A DNA stretch of 64,000 nt from Musa acuminata AAA Group (taxonomy: Eukaryota; Streptophyta; Magnoliopsida; Zingiberales; Musaceae), in NCBI RefSeq assembly GCF_036884655.1, contig NC_088359.1:16163501-16227500 (forward strand), in the 5' to 3' direction. Positions 43,060 through 55,379 of the stretch are shown one piece after another. The notes beneath the pieces were generated by a model. The model made no database searches. It was not told the origin of the DNA and worked only from the letters and a program-made list of their open reading frames with translations. Each line of letters begins with the position of its first letter. Positions within the stretch are counted from its first letter, which is position 1. The translations under genes and the position numbers were made by a program.

Positions 43060-44988
43060 TGTTAGGATCAAGAGCACTAAGAGGGGGGGGGGGTGAATTA
43101 GTGCAGCAGAAAACTTTCGACGATTAAAACTGCATTTGTACGATAAAAGTGATTTTGGTAAGAAAGCCGATTTGTAAATCACTTTAACTTGTGATCAAGC
43201 GAGATGCAGTTAAAGCAAAGATATAAAGGTAGTTTGCAGTTATGATGGAAATCAGAATGTAAGCGCAAACTGAAACATGATGTTCGTACGATAAAACTGA
43301 TTTCCGTCTTAACGTTGATTCAGAAAATACTTAACTATGAAACACGTTCATAAATAAGCCGAAGAAAATAAGCTACTGAGGAGGTTTGCAGTAAAGATAA
43401 GATACTCAAAGTAAATGCAAACTGAGATTTAGAGTGGTTCGGTCAATCTTGACCTACATCCACTTTTGGCTTCCTCCTCCGATGAGGTCACCGATGTCCA
43501 CTAGATGCCTTCCTTCAATAGGCAAAGGCCAACCACCCTTTTACAGTTTCACTCCTTTTGACGGGCTTAGGAGACAACTCTTACAGAATTTCTCTCCTCT
43601 CTTGAAAGCTCAAAACTTGGAAGAAAAGAGGGAGAACTTCTAGACTTTACAACACTTTTGAGCTCTAAAATCACAGAGTAAGATAAAGCTTTCTGTGCCC
43701 TTTCATATAGGAAAGGGTGGGGTATTTATAGGCCCCAAACCAGTTTGAATTCTGAGCTCAAAACTATCTTCTCCCGGAATTCCGGGGTCTGACGATTGTA
43801 TCGCTTGGCAGAGCTCGGAGACTGAGCCTCCGGGCTGTGCCACCTCCTGTCAGGGGCAGTTGCACTGCTTGGCAGAGCTCGGAGATTAAACCTCTAGGTG
43901 GTGCCACCTCCTGTTAGGGGCGGTTGCACCGCTTGGCAGAGCTCAGAGACCGAGCTCAGGCGGTTCCACAGCCAATCAAGGGCAATTGCACTGCCCAGTC
44001 TCACTCAGAGACTAAGCCCAGGCGGTGCCACCGCTTGATTGGGGCCATTACACCGCCTAGCTTTCCTGGGAGACCATCTCCTGGGCGGTGCCACCACCGA
44101 CCCAGGCGGTGCCACCGCCGACCTAGGCGGTGCCACCGCTTGGCAGGAATTCTGGTCTGAATGGGTTGATCCATTCGGCCCAATTTGGGTCTATCAAGGG
44201 CCCAATTGCCCCCAGATTAAGTTAATGAGATCACCTCCCATTCCTAACTTAATCTACATGCTAACTACGATATTTCTTGAGACATTTACTACAACTTGCT
44301 CCGGTGCGTCAATCGCTTCTTCCGGCGAGCTTCCGACGAACATCCGATGAACCTTTGGCAATGCTCCAACGGACTTCCGGCAAACTTCTGGACTTGCGAC
44401 GATCCACTTGGCGAGTTCCGACGAGCTTCTTTGGCAAGCTCCTGGACTTCTCATATTTGTTCCCGTAGAACCTCCGACGACCGTCCAGACTTCCGTCGAA
44501 CTATCGAACTCCCAACGTGATCATAGTCTTGACTCCGGTGCAACTCCTGCTACATGTCTTACTTCCATCGTAGTTAATCCTGCACATGTAAAACAAAACT
44601 TCGATCGAGACAATTAATCCTTAGCAATTAACTAAGTTGTCCGGCATGTTATTGGTCCCTCGACGCTTCGTTCGATTCTTCGGCGCATCGTCCTCTCTTG
44701 CGGCCTATTGCCCAATCGGCCAATTGACTCCGCAACTCCGATATCCTTGGCGCAATACCCGCTCTTCTTGGCCTGATGCTTGAGTCCACGGCCCGAAGCC
44801 TTCTGTCGATACGTCGACCGATCCACTAGCCCGACGTCCAATCTTCTGACATGTTCCTCCGGCACAACATGATTTTTCCTGCTTTAATTGTCTCATCCTA
44901 ATCGAAGCATCCTGTGTCACTCAAAATGTAGATTAAAATATAAACATAATTATCAATTAGTTTCATCATCAAAATACGAGATTCAACA
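43060..44988 (-). repeat. Solo LTR inside C3
   Basis: 1,929 bp from TGTTAGGATCAAGAGC to GAGATTCAACA. Flanks are CAAGA (43055-43059) and TAAGA (44989-44993), a 5-bp duplication with one change; the intact host word TTCAAGATAGCAA occurs at 42868. No internal sequence. It contains several palindrome units between 43920 and 44140, including GGCGGTGCCACCGCC. Confidence 0.85.
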
Positions 44989-44993
44989 TAAGA

Positions 44994-45627
44994 TAGCAAT
45001 TTCTTCTCTTTTGAGAAGTGTAATTTTTGCTTTCGTCTTGAATTGTGCAAGCTAGCTAGTTTGCCTCTTTTCATGATGTTCACGCTAGAAATTCTTGCTC
45101 CCCCTTTGTCATTGTCAAAAAGAAGGGAAGACCCTTATATCAATTTTCAGATTATGACAAAGGTAAGTATCATTCTTATTTGTGTATCATAATATTTTCA
45201 AATTAAAACATGCATAATTTCAAAACCTTACATTTCTTTTTTCATGCATGATATTAAACATAAATCAATCATCACTGCACTTCATCATGCATATTATTAA
45301 AATGTAAAATCATCAAAAAAGATACAAATATTTATTTTCAAAATATTCATCATTATTTTGAGCACATCATACATGATTCTAAGACATTCAAATTTTTAAG
45401 CATTTATCAACATGTTCATCATAATACCAAACATTCATCATTTAAAGCATTCATGATACACATCATATGCAATACATCATGTACATCATTATCATAAGTA
45501 TTGCATGCATCATTTCAAATTCTTGAATATTTCATGCATTCATATCATCATATAAAGAATATCAAGAAGAATTAGTTGGGTGATGAGATCAATATTTCAT
45601 GAATACAAGGATTTGTACATAAAAATC
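44994..45627 (-). other. Element C3: non-coding region right of the solo LTR
   Basis: Matches C1 from about 10405 onward (CTAGAAATTCTTGCTCCCCC..., then ATCATG-rich DNA). No coding region. Confidence 0.7.
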
Positions 45628-48355
45628 ATATACTCAGCTCCGGTTGTTGATAGTGCAACAGAGTTTTATTTCTTAGATGACTAGGAAACAAGAGAATGTC
45701 CCAAAAATTGACATGTTCCTGATGTGCTTTTTCTATCTAGTCTACACCTAGTAAAATCCGCATCAGCATAAGCAATTAACTCAAAATTCTCAGATTTTGG
45801 ATATCATAATCCTATATTTATGGTACCTTTAAGATATCTAAGTATTCTTTTAACGGCTTTAAGATGAGATATCTTAGGGTTTGATTGAAACCTAGCACAA
45901 AGTCCTACACTAAACATGATATCTGGTCTAGTTGCAGTGAGGTAAAGTAAACTTCCTATCATACCCCTATAAGTTTTTTGATCGAAGCTTTCTCCATTTT
46001 CATCAACTTCTAACTTAGTGGACGTGCTCATAGGAGTGTTAATAGCTTTTGAGCTATCCATATTAAATCTTTTCAGCAGATCTAAAGCATATTTAGTTTG
46101 ACTAAAAAAGATGTCATTGCTTAGTTGCTTAATTTGTAAGCCTAAGAAAAAGGTTAATTCTCCCACCAAACTCATTTCAAATTCGAGACTCATGGTTTTA
46201 GCAAAAGATTTACAAAGAGATTCATTCGTAGAACCGAAGATAATATCATCAACATAAATATGAACAATGAAAAAATTATTTTTAAAATTCTTGATAAACA
46301 ATGTAGTATCGACCTTACCTTTTGTGAAATTATTTTCAATAAGAAAAGTACGAAGTCTCTCGTACCAAGCTCATGGGGCTTGTTTTAAACTATAGAGAGC
46401 TTTAGTTAATTTAAATATATGATTAGGTAGGCTATTATTTTCAAATCTGGGAGGTTGTTCAATATAAACTTCTTCAGAAATAAAGCTATTAAGAAAAACG
46501 CTTTTAACATCCATTTGAAACAACTTAAATTTATTATTACTAGCATAGGCAAGGAGCATCCTTATGGCTTCTAATCTAGCCATAGGAGCGAAGGTTTCTT
46601 CGTAATCGACACCTTCTTCTTGGTTGAAACCTTTGGCCACTAATCTAGCCTTGTTTCTAACCACGATACCATATTCATCTTGCTTATTTCTAAAGACCCA
46701 TTTAGTACCAATAACTAAATGGTCATTTGGCCTAGGAACAAGCTTCCAAACCTCATTTCTCACAAATTGATTTAACTCATCTTGCATTGCGATAATCCAT
46801 GAATCATCTTTCATGGCTTCGTCAATACATTTAAGTTCAATTTGAGAGAGAAAAGCGACGTTGGCACAAAAATTTTTAAGAGAAGAATGTGTTTGAACCC
46901 CCTTAGATGTGTCTCCTAGGATTAGCTCCTTAGGATGAGCATCTACATACTTCCAATCCTTGGGTAAGGATGTTTCGGAAATGGATGCATCCAAGTTGCT
47001 AGTTGGAGAAGGGGTTTCATTTAAATTCAAATAATCAAAATTAACATCATCATCAAAATCATTTTTCTTGATTTCGAAAATCTCATTGAAAATAACATGA
47101 ATGGATTCTTCTATAATTAAAGTTCTTTTATTGAAGATACGAAAAGCTTTAGAAACCGAAGAATAACCAAGAAAAATTTCTTCATCGGATTAGCGTCAAA
47201 TTTTCCTAAGGCATCTTTTTCATTCAAGATAAAACACTTACACCCAAAAACTTTAAAATATGAAACATTGGGTTTTTTATTGTTCCACAACTCATATGGA
47301 GTTTTGGTGAGTAAGGGTCTTACTAGAACTCTATTCAAAATATAGCATGCAGTGTTTACGGCTTCGGCCCAAAAATATTTGGGTAGGCTATGTTCATTCA
47401 ACATGGTTCTTGCCATTTCTTATAAATTTGTATTCTTTCTTTCTACTACTCCATTTTGTTGAGGATTTCTTGGAGCAGAGAAGTTGTGGTTGTATCCATT
47501 AGATTCACAAAATTCTTGAAAATCACGGTTTTGAAATTCACCACCGTGATCACTTCGAATTGATGAAATCATAAAACCCTTTTCATTTTGAACAAGTTTA
47601 CAAAACTTGGTGAAATATCTAAAGCATTCATTTTTGTGTTTCAAGAAATAAGTCCATATGTATCTACTATAGTCATCTACAATGACAAAGGCGTATTTGC
47701 TACCTCCTAGGCTTGATGTAGAGATTGGTCCAAACAAGTCCATATGGATCAATTGTAATGGCCTAAAGGTACTTATTTGATTCTTAGATTTGAAAATGCC
47801 CTTAATTTGTTTTCCTAATTGACAAGCATCACACACATTATCTTTGATGAACTTGATATGAGGAATTCCTCGTACAAGTTCTTTGGATGATATTTGAGTG
47901 ATTAGTTTCATGCTAGCATGACCTAATCTCCTATGCCAAATCCAAGCATCCTCATTCAAAACCGAGAAACACATTTCATTGCAAAGATCATTGATGTCAA
48001 TGGTGTATACGTTATTCTGTTTTAATGCAATCATAGATGTGTTTTTGTGTGGTTTTTCAATGATGCAAGCATTAGATTCGAATTTGATGATATATCCTTT
48101 ATCATATAATTGACTAATACTCAAGAGGTTATGTTTTAAACCATCAACTAACAAAACATCTTCAATAAAGAAGTTGGATTTGTTACCTATGGTTCCTTTG
48201 CCAATGATTTTACCCTTGTTGTTGTCTCCAAAGGTGACATAGCCTTAGTCTATACTAGTGAGCTTAGAGAATTGAAATGGATTTTCGGTCATATGCCTTG
48301 AGCATCCACTATCAAGGTACCATCTCTTGCTCCTAGCTTGTGATGGTGCATGTCT
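45628..48355 (-). pseudogene. Element D pol: protease, integrase, RT and most of RNase H
   Basis: Minus-strand order: protease DSGCSRHMT just after the gag UAG; integrase (47420-48154) with WHRRLGHA, CDACQLGK, Asp in HMDLFGP, Asp in RSDHGGEF and Glu in GVVERKN; RT (46371-47030 and 45804-46301) with [29 protein letters not shown] and YVDDIIFG. RNase H starts near 45850. Breaks include TAA near 48246, TAA after the integrase Glu box (about 47417), a frameshift near 47190 and TGA at about 46368. Sequence is close to E throughout. Confidence 0.9.
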
Positions 48356-49481
48356 CTATAAGAAAGGATAATTTTTAGGTACCCATTTACTTTTGGATGC
48401 CTCAAAAATTGATCTACATTGTTTATTATGTTGCATAGAGTTTATCATGGTTCCTTTAGGAACCCAAATCAGTTTGTTCGGGCTAATTTTCTTGAATAGA
48501 CAATGATATGTTTTATGTCCATATTTGTAACAAAAGTTACATTTGCTTTGGTGTCGAATATGTAAGATAGGGTCTTTTATGAAGGTGGTTGGATTTTGGT
48601 GAGAACTCCTCACAAATCCGATTCCACTTCTTTTAGGAACGTGACCATTATTTGTAAGGATCATGTTCAAACACTTGCTACCAACCTCGAATTTCTTCAA
48701 TGTGTCCTTAAGTAGCAAGTTCTCTTTTTGGAGAGTTTCTATATCATGGCATTTTATACATGGAGCTAAACTATCATGATATTCAGTTTTTAATTTATCG
48801 AAATTACTAATAAGACTATCATGCTCCTTTTTTAACAATTTATATTTTCTACTAATTGTTTTACATTCATCAAATAAGTCATGCAAGGCATTTAATAATT
48901 CATCAAATGATAAATCTACATCAATTAAATTTGTTACCTCCTCTCCGATGGCCATTAGGGCATAATAAGCAACTTGCTCGGTATTGGACTCCTCTTCTTC
49001 GGACGCACTTGAGTCATCCCACGTTGCTTTGAGTGCCTTCTTCTTTGATGTTCTCTTCTTGGCTTGGGGGACAATCACTTTTGTTGCATCCCGGCTTTTT
49101 GCACTCGTAGCAAATAACTTAGTCCTTTTTGGGTTCAAATTTATTTTTTGTATCATTTTTAAACTTGTTTCTCTTAATGAATTTTTTGAATTTCCTTCTT
49201 AGAAGTGCGAAGTCATCGTTACAGTCCTCATCACTTGAGTTTTCTCTCAAGTAGTCATCTAAAGTTCTAAGTGTCATATCCTTCTTGTTCTTTGGAAGAA
49301 TGTCTTCTTGCTCTTCATGAGCCTTGCAAGTCATTTCATAGGTCATTAATGACCCGATTAGTTCTTCAAGAGGAAAGTTGTTTAAATCTTTAGCCTCTTG
49401 AATAGCAGTGACTTTAGGGTCCCAACTCTTAGGAAGGGATCTTATAATCTTATTTACGAGCTCAAAATCCGAAAAACTTTT
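48356..49481 (-). pseudogene. Element D gag, C-terminal two thirds
   Basis: Continues the gag begun at 59554 after removal of element E. It includes the UBN2 end (FELVNKIIRSLPKSWDPKVTAIQEAKDL), an acidic patch and a first zinc knuckle near 49090-49130 in which the His is replaced by Cys (KKPGCNKSDC). A one-base insertion in a C run then shifts the frame. The second knuckle (CNFCYKYGHKTYHC) is intact. The ORF ends in UAG at 48356-48358, at exactly the position of the UAG in E. Confidence 0.85.
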
Positions 49482-49624
49482 TGTTAGGATCGAGAGCACT
49501 AAGAGGGGGGGGGGGGTGAATTAGTGCAGCGGATATTTTTCAGCGATTAAAAAACGAAAGCGGCGTTCGTTCGATAAAGACTATTTTGATGCAAAAGCCG
49601 ATTCTAAGATTACTTATGATTAAG

Positions 49625-50116
49625 TGCAGTTTACGTTTAAACACAGTTAGCGTCTAAACGCAGTTTGCGTCTAAATGCAGATTGCGTTTAAACTCAGATT
49701 GCGTCTAAGCGCAGTTTGCGTCTTAGCGCAGATTGCGTCTAAGCGCAGATTGCGTCTAAATGCATATTGCGTCTAAGCGCAGATTGCGTCTAAACACAAT
49801 TTGCGTCTAGAAGCAGTTTAAGCAGAAGTATAAAGACAATGTGCTGCTGTTGTTCAGCTCAAAACATAATCTGCAAAAAACAGATTTACGTCTAAACGTA
49901 GATTTACGTCTAGACGCAGATTTACGTCTAAATGCAGATTTACGTCTTAAACGCAGATTTACGTCTAAACTTTGAAACTCGTTTGTATGCTCGCAGAAGG
50001 CAGTATGCAGTTGAAATCAAGACGTAAACGTGAACTGAGATCTGATGATTGTGCGAGGAAAGCCGATTTACGTCTAAATGCAGTTTTACGTCTAAATGCA
50101 GTTTTACGTCTAAATG
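49625..50116 (-). repeat. 17-18 bp tandem repeats in the E 3' LTR
   Basis: Two blocks. At 49625-49816 units read like GCAGATTGCGTCTAAGC; at 49881-50116 they read like GCAGATTTACGTCTAAAC. There are more than 20 units in all, separated by about 65 bp of single-copy DNA. A matching array is in the other LTR (57170-57635). Confidence 0.88.
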
Positions 50117-50704
50117 TTGAAACTCGTTCGTAAAATTATAGAGGACAGTTTGCAGTTATCAATAGAATCAAGATGTAAGTGTAAACTACAAAGAAACTCG
50201 TTCGTAAAAGCACGGAAGACGGTTCTGCAGAATCAAACGTAAACGTAAACTGTAATGTACGAAAACACGAATTTACGTCTGAATGCAGATTCGGAAGAAC
50301 AGCACTTAGAACTTGTTCGTGAAAGCGCAGAGAGCAGTAGTAATGAAGGAGGTTTGCAGTAATGATAAAGTGCTCAAAAATAAACGCAAACCAGAGATTT
50401 AGAGTGGTTCGGTCAGCCTTGACCTACTCCACTTTTGGCTTCCTCCACCGACGAGGTTGCCGACGTCAACTAGGGGCCTTCCTTCAATAGGCGAAGGCCA
50501 AACTTCCCTTTTACAGTTTCTCTCCTTTTGACAGGCTCAGGAGACAACCTTTACAGACCTTTCTCTCCTCACTTTACAACTGAAAACTTGAAGAACAGAA
50601 GGAGGAGACTTAAAGGCTTTACAACACTTTTGAGCTCTTAGAATCACAGAAAAGATCAAGATTTCGGTGTAGGTCTGTATCTTTTCAGTGCTGAATGGGT
50701 GGGG

Positions 50705-50712
50705 AATTTATA
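50705..50712 (-). promoter_or_regulatory. TATA box of the E 3' LTR
   Basis: The minus strand reads TATAAATT within GGGGCCTATAAATTCCCC. The equivalent box of the 5' LTR, which would drive the element, is at 58210-58217. Confidence 0.7.
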
Positions 50713-51585
50713 GGCCCCAACCCAATTCAAATTTGGAGGTCAAAACGATCAAATCCCGAAATTCCGGGATCAGGCGGTTGCACCTCTTGACTGGAGAGGT
50801 TGCACCGCCTGGCAGAGCTCGAAGACCGAGCTCAGGCGGTGCCACCTCTCTGCTAGGGAGGTTGCACCGCCCAGTCTTGCTCGAAGACTGAGCTCAGGCG
50901 GTGCCACCTCTCTGCCAGGGAGGTTGCACCGCCCAGTCTAGCTCGAAGACTGAGCTCAGGCGGTGCCACCTCCCGGCTGGGGAGGTTGCACCGCCCAGTC
51001 TCGCTGGGAGGCTTAGCCCAGGCGGTGCCACCTCCTGGCCTGGGCGGTTGCACCTCCTGGTGCAATCAGGGTCCGAATGGTTCATTCCATTCGGCCCAAT
51101 TTCAATCTTTCAGGGGCCCAATTGCCCCAAGATTAAGCCAATGGGATCACCTCCCATTTTCCAACTTAATCAACGTGCTAACTACGATTAAATCTAAGAC
51201 AACTTCTGCAGCTTTGCTTCGGTGCGTCAATCGCTCCTTCCGGCGAGTTTCCGGCGAACTTCCGTCGATCATCCGATGAACCCTCGGTGATGCTCCTGCG
51301 GACTTCCGGCAAACTCCTGGACTTTGCGACGATCTACTTGGCAAGTTCCGACGAGCTTCGCTTGGCAAGCTTCTGGACTTCTCGGATCTGTTCTCGCAGA
51401 ACCTTCGACGACCGTCCGAACTTCCGTCGAACTCTCGAACTCCCAACGTGATCATGAACTTGACTCCGGCGCAACTCCTGCTGCTTGTCTATCTTTCATC
51501 GTAGTTAATCCTGCACACTTATCTCAACACATAGATTAGACAACAAATGACAATTGACTTCATCATCAAAATCCGAGATTCAACA

Positions 51586-52328
51586 ATCTCCCCCTTTTTG
51601 ATGATGACAATCAATTGATAATGGAGTTATCCTTAACTCCCCCTGTCTATATGCCATAGTTGAGATAAGTCAACCTTGAATTCAAGACCTAAGAATTCAA
51701 GTGACGTATTGATAAGTTAGATCAGTTAAACTTATCAATACTCCCATCATGATACTCATCATGATGTATCTCTTCAAAGATGATGTCAGGGCTTGACATA
51801 CATCAACAAGTTTGTATGATTGTGTTTGTAACTATTCATCATGTAGTTTGAACATTATCATATAAAGCTGTGAAACTTATTATATGATGCACACATCTGA
51901 AATATTCTAGCAAGTTTTGCATTTTCTTCACATGATAAGATATCAACTCAGGGCATAATGCAAACTTTAGCACATGTTCATATATCTCTTGGTGATGCAA
52001 GGATGGCATAATCATAGCAGCATCATTCATAGTATTTCTAATCATGGCAGTGTTTATCAATTCATATATATATCTCCCCCTTTGTCATCAACAAAAAGCA
52101 TAGTAATCATGATACCAGAAAATAACAATCACAAGCTTATAGAGGAATTTTACATAGATTGCTTTAAATACTTCTTCCCCTTTGTGTAAAGATTTTGCAG
52201 GATGGACTACATTCACATGAATCACTTTCATAAATAAGATGCATTCGGACAAGATTTTGTTGCAGATTTTCACATATAATCAAGTGATTTGATCATACTA
52301 TATAGTCCGAAAAATGATTTTAACAAAT
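51586..52328 (-). other. Element E: 3' non-coding region with PPT
   Basis: About 740 bp between the pol stop and the 3' LTR. The PPT in reverse (ATCTCCCCCTTTTTG) lies at 51586-51600. A second reverse tract (TCTCCCCCTTTGTCATCAACA) is near 52072 and a weaker one near 51638. No ORF of note. Confidence 0.8.
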
Positions 52329-54440
52329 TTATCTGTTCGGACACATCAACATTCCTAATTCTCTTCTAATGAAATCAAATTGTTCTTCACTTAGAGGTTT
52401 TGTAAAAATGTCAGCTAGTTGATGTTTAGTATCAATGAACTCTATGGTTACGTCGTGATTGGTGACATGATCACGTATAAAGTGATGCCTAATATCAATA
52501 TGTTTTGTTCTTGAGTGTTGTATAGGATTCTTGGTTAAGCATATTGCACTTGTGTTATCACATTTAATTGGAATATTTTTTAGATGAACTTTATAATCTT
52601 CTAAGGTATTTTTCATCCATACAACTTGTGCACAGCATGCACTTGCTGCAATATATTCAGCTTCGGTTGTTGATAGTGCAACCGAGTTTTGTTTCTTTGA
52701 TGACCAGGAAACAAGGGCATGTCCTAAAAATTGACATGATCCTGATGTGCTTTTTCTATCTAATCTACAGCCAGCAAAGTCAGCATCAGCATAAGCAATT
52801 AACTCAAAATTTTCTGATTTTGGGTACCATAATCCTAGATTTGTGGTACCATTAAGATATCTAAATATTCTTTTAACTGCTTTGAGATGTGATATCTTAG
52901 GGTTTGATTGAAATCTAGCACAAAGTCCTACACTGAACATGATGTCTGGTCTGGTTGCAGTGAGGTAAAGTAAACTTCCTATCATACCCCTATAAGTTTT
53001 TTTATCAAAGCTTTCTCCACTTTCATCAATTTCTAACTTAGTGGAGGTGCTCATAGGAGTGTTACTAGCCTTTGAGTTGTTCATGTTAAACCTTTTTAAT
53101 AAATTCATGGCATATTTAGTTTGACTAATAAAGATGCCATTGCTTAGTTGTTTGATTTGTAAACCTAAGAAGAATGTTAATTCTCCCATTAAGCTCATTT
53201 CGAATTCAAGACTCATAGTTTTAGCAAAAGATTCACAAAGAGATTCATTTGTAGAGCCAAAGATGATATCATCAACATAAATCTGAACAATGAGAAAATT
53301 ATTTTCAAAATTCTTGATAAACAATGTAGTATCAACCTTGCCTTTTATGAAATTATTTTCAATGAGAAAAGAACTAAGTCTCTCATACCAAGCCCTTGGG
53401 GCTTGTTTTAAACCATAGAGAGCTTTAGTTAATCTAAACACATGATTAGGGAGGCTATTATTTTCAAATCCAGGAGGTTGTTCAACATAAACTTCTTCGG
53501 AAATAAAACCATTTAGAAAAGCGCTTTTAACATCCATTTGAAATAACTTAAAATTATTACAACTAGCATAGGCAAGGAGCATCCTTATGGCTTCCAATCG
53601 AGCCACAGGTGCGAAGGTTTCTTCGTAATCGATACCTTCTTCTTGGTTGAAACCTTTGGCCACTAATCTAGCCTTGTTTCTAACCACGATACCATTTTCA
53701 TCTTGCTTGTTTCTAAAGACCCATTTAGTACCAATAACTAAATGGTCATTTGGCCTAGGAACAAGCGTCCACACCTCATTTCTCTCAAATTGATTTAATT
53801 CATCTTGCATTGCGATAATCCATGAATCATCTTTCATAGCTTCATCAATACATTTGGGTTCAATTTGGGAGAGAAAGGCGGCGTTGGCACAAAAGTTTTT
53901 AAAAGAAGATCGTGTTTGAACCCCCTTTGATGTGTCTCCTAGGATTAGCTCCTTAGGATGAGCATCTACATACTTCCAATCCTTGGGTAAGGATGTTTCG
54001 GAAGTGGATGCATCCAAGTTGCTAGTTGGAGACGGGGTTTCGTTTAAATTCAAGGAATCAAAATTAATATCATCATCAAGATCATTTTTCTTAATTTCTG
54101 AAATCTCATTGAAAACAACATGGATGGATTCTTCAATAATTAAGGTTCTTTTATTGAAAATGCGAAAAGCTTTAGAAACCGAAGAATAACCAAGAAAGAT
54201 TCCTTCATCAGATTTAGCATCGAATTTTCCTAAGTTATCCTTTTCATTCAAGATAAAACACTTACACCCAAAGACTTTAAAATATGAGACATTGGGTTTT
54301 TTGTTATTCCATAACTCATAAGGAGTTTTGGTGAGTAAGGGTCTTACTAGGACTCTATTTAAAATATAGCATGCAGTGTTTACAGCTTCGGCCCAAAAAT
54401 ATTTGGGTAGGCTATGTTCATTCAACATGGTTCTTGCCAT
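52329..54440 (-). CDS. Element E pol: integrase C-terminus, reverse transcriptase and RNase H
   Basis: A single open stretch of 703 codons. Residues 1-110 are the end of integrase ([18 protein letters not shown]...FGCKCF). RT spans about 195-450: [14 protein letters not shown] at 256-269, [12 protein letters not shown] at 300-311, [15 protein letters not shown] at 341-355, and the catalytic YVDD at 388-391. RNase H spans about 545-700: D552/D554 in YADADFAG, Glu in [11 protein letters not shown]628 in KCDNTSA and D649 in HIDIRHH. The ATG is only the first Met after a TGA; in the element this region is the end of the Gag-Pol polyprotein. RT copies the genomic RNA into cDNA inside the particle; RNase H removes the RNA. 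All catalytic residues I checked are present. Confidence 0.93.
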   Translation of the reverse strand: MARTMLNEHSLPKYFWAEAVNTACYILNRVLVRPLLTKTPYELWNNKKPNVSYFKVFGCKCFILNEKDNLGKFDAKSDEGIFLGYSSVSKAFRIFNKRTLIIEESIHVVFNEISEIKKNDLDDDINFDSLNLNETPSPTSNLDASTSETSLPKDWKYVDAHPKELILGDTSKGVQTRSSFKNFCANAAFLSQIEPKCIDEAMKDDSWIIAMQDELNQFERNEVWTLVPRPNDHLVIGTKWVFRNKQDENGIVVRNKARLVAKGFNQEEGIDYEETFAPVARLEAIRMLLAYASCNNFKLFQMDVKSAFLNGFISEEVYVEQPPGFENNSLPNHVFRLTKALYGLKQAPRAWYERLSSFLIENNFIKGKVDTTLFIKNFENNFLIVQIYVDDIIFGSTNESLCESFAKTMSLEFEMSLMGELTFFLGLQIKQLSNGIFISQTKYAMNLLKRFNMNNSKASNTPMSTSTKLEIDESGESFDKKTYRGMIGSLLYLTATRPDIMFSVGLCARFQSNPKISHLKAVKRIFRYLNGTTNLGLWYPKSENFELIAYADADFAGCRLDRKSTSGSCQFLGHALVSWSSKKQNSVALSTTEAEYIAASACCAQVVWMKNTLEDYKVHLKNIPIKCDNTSAICLTKNPIQHSRTKHIDIRHHFIRDHVTNHDVTIEFIDTKHQLADIFTKPLSEEQFDFIRRELGMLMCPNR

Positions 54441-54452
54441 TTCTTGTAAATT

Positions 54453-55379
54453 TCAATTTTTTCTTTGTACTACCCCATTTTGTTGAGGATTTCTTGGAGT
54501 AGAGAAATTATGGTTGTATCCGTTGAGTTCACAGAATTCTTGGAAATCATGGTTTTGAAATTCTCCACCATGATCACTTCTAATTGACGAAATCATAGAT
54601 CCCTTCTCATTTTGAACAAGTTTACAAAACTTGGTAAAATATCTAAAGCATTCATTTTTCTGTTTTAAGAAGTAGGTCCATGTATATCTGCTATAGTCAT
54701 CAACAATGACAAAGGCGTATTTGCTACCTCCTAGACTCGATGTAGAGATTGGTCCGAACAAGTCCATATGGATCAATTGTAAGGGCCTAGAGGTGCTTAT
54801 TTGATTCTTAGCTTTGAAGCTACCCTTAATTTGCTTACCTAATTGGCAGGCATCACATACATTATCTTTGATGAACTTGATATGAGGAATTCCTCTTACA
54901 AGTTCTCTAGATGATACTTGAGTGATTAGTTTCATGCTAGCATGACCTAATCTTCTATGCCATAGCCAAGCATCCTCATTCATAACGGCAAAACACATTT
55001 CATCACATAAGTCATTGATGTCAATAGTGTATACGTTATTTTGTTTTAATGCAATCATAGATATATTTTTGTGTGGTTTTTCAATGATGCAAGCATTAGA
55101 TTCAAATTTTATAATATATCCTTTATCACATAATTGACTAATGCTCAAGAGGTTATGTTTTAAACCATCAACTAGTAAAACATCTTCAATAGAGAAGTTG
55201 GATTTGTTACCTATGGTTCCTTTGCCAATGATTTTACCCTTGTTGTTGTCTCCGAAGGTGACATATCCTTCGTCTATGCTAGTGAGCTTAGAGAATTGAG
55301 ATGGATCTCCAGTCATATACCTTGAGCATCCACTATCAAGGTACCATCTCTTGCTCCTAGCTTGCGATGGTTTAGTTTT
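54453..55379 (-). pseudogene. Element E pol: protease and integrase core
   Basis: Open in the same frame as gag from just after UAG 55382-55380 to a TGA at 54455-54453. The protease active site DSGCSRYMTG is at about 55337. Integrase follows: WHRRLGHA and CDACQLGK of the HHCC finger, the first Asp in IHMDLFGP and the second Asp in RSDHGGEF. The expected third catalytic residue, Glu in GVVERKN, is Gln here (GVVQRKN), and the TGA comes three codons later. Integrase should therefore be inactive even if the stop is bypassed. Protease would cut the polyprotein; integrase would insert the cDNA. Confidence 0.9.

Larger units (their letters stand above)
40780..45627 (-). mobile_element. Element C3: truncated gag-only-type element with a solo LTR inside
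   Basis: The 3' LTR 40780-42475 (starting TGTAAGATCAAG, with a run of 21 G at 40802-40822) is followed by a reverse PPT (42476-42490) and C-type non-coding DNA, interrupted by a solo LTR at 43060-44988. Near 45627 the sequence passes straight into D's RNase H. There is no gag, PBS or 5' LTR. Compared with E, about 14 bp of D are also missing, so a deletion removed the 5' part of C3 together with a few host bases. Confidence 0.8.
49482..51585 (-). repeat. Element E: 3' LTR
   Basis: 2,104 bp, TGTTAGGATCGAGAGC...GAGATTCAACA. It holds a 12-G run, the 17-18 bp repeat array (49625-50116), the palindrome array (about 50770-51060) and the GAACTTCCG-rich block. It differs from the partner LTR by few substitutions, one 18-bp repeat unit, an extra ACAACCTTT-like stretch and the G-run length. 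Confidence 0.93.

Noticed and set aside
51586..52328. A possible env-like ORF downstream of pol in element E (and 16418-17814 in D), as in some Sireviruses
   Set aside because: No open frame of fitting length, membrane segments or coiled coil is present there.
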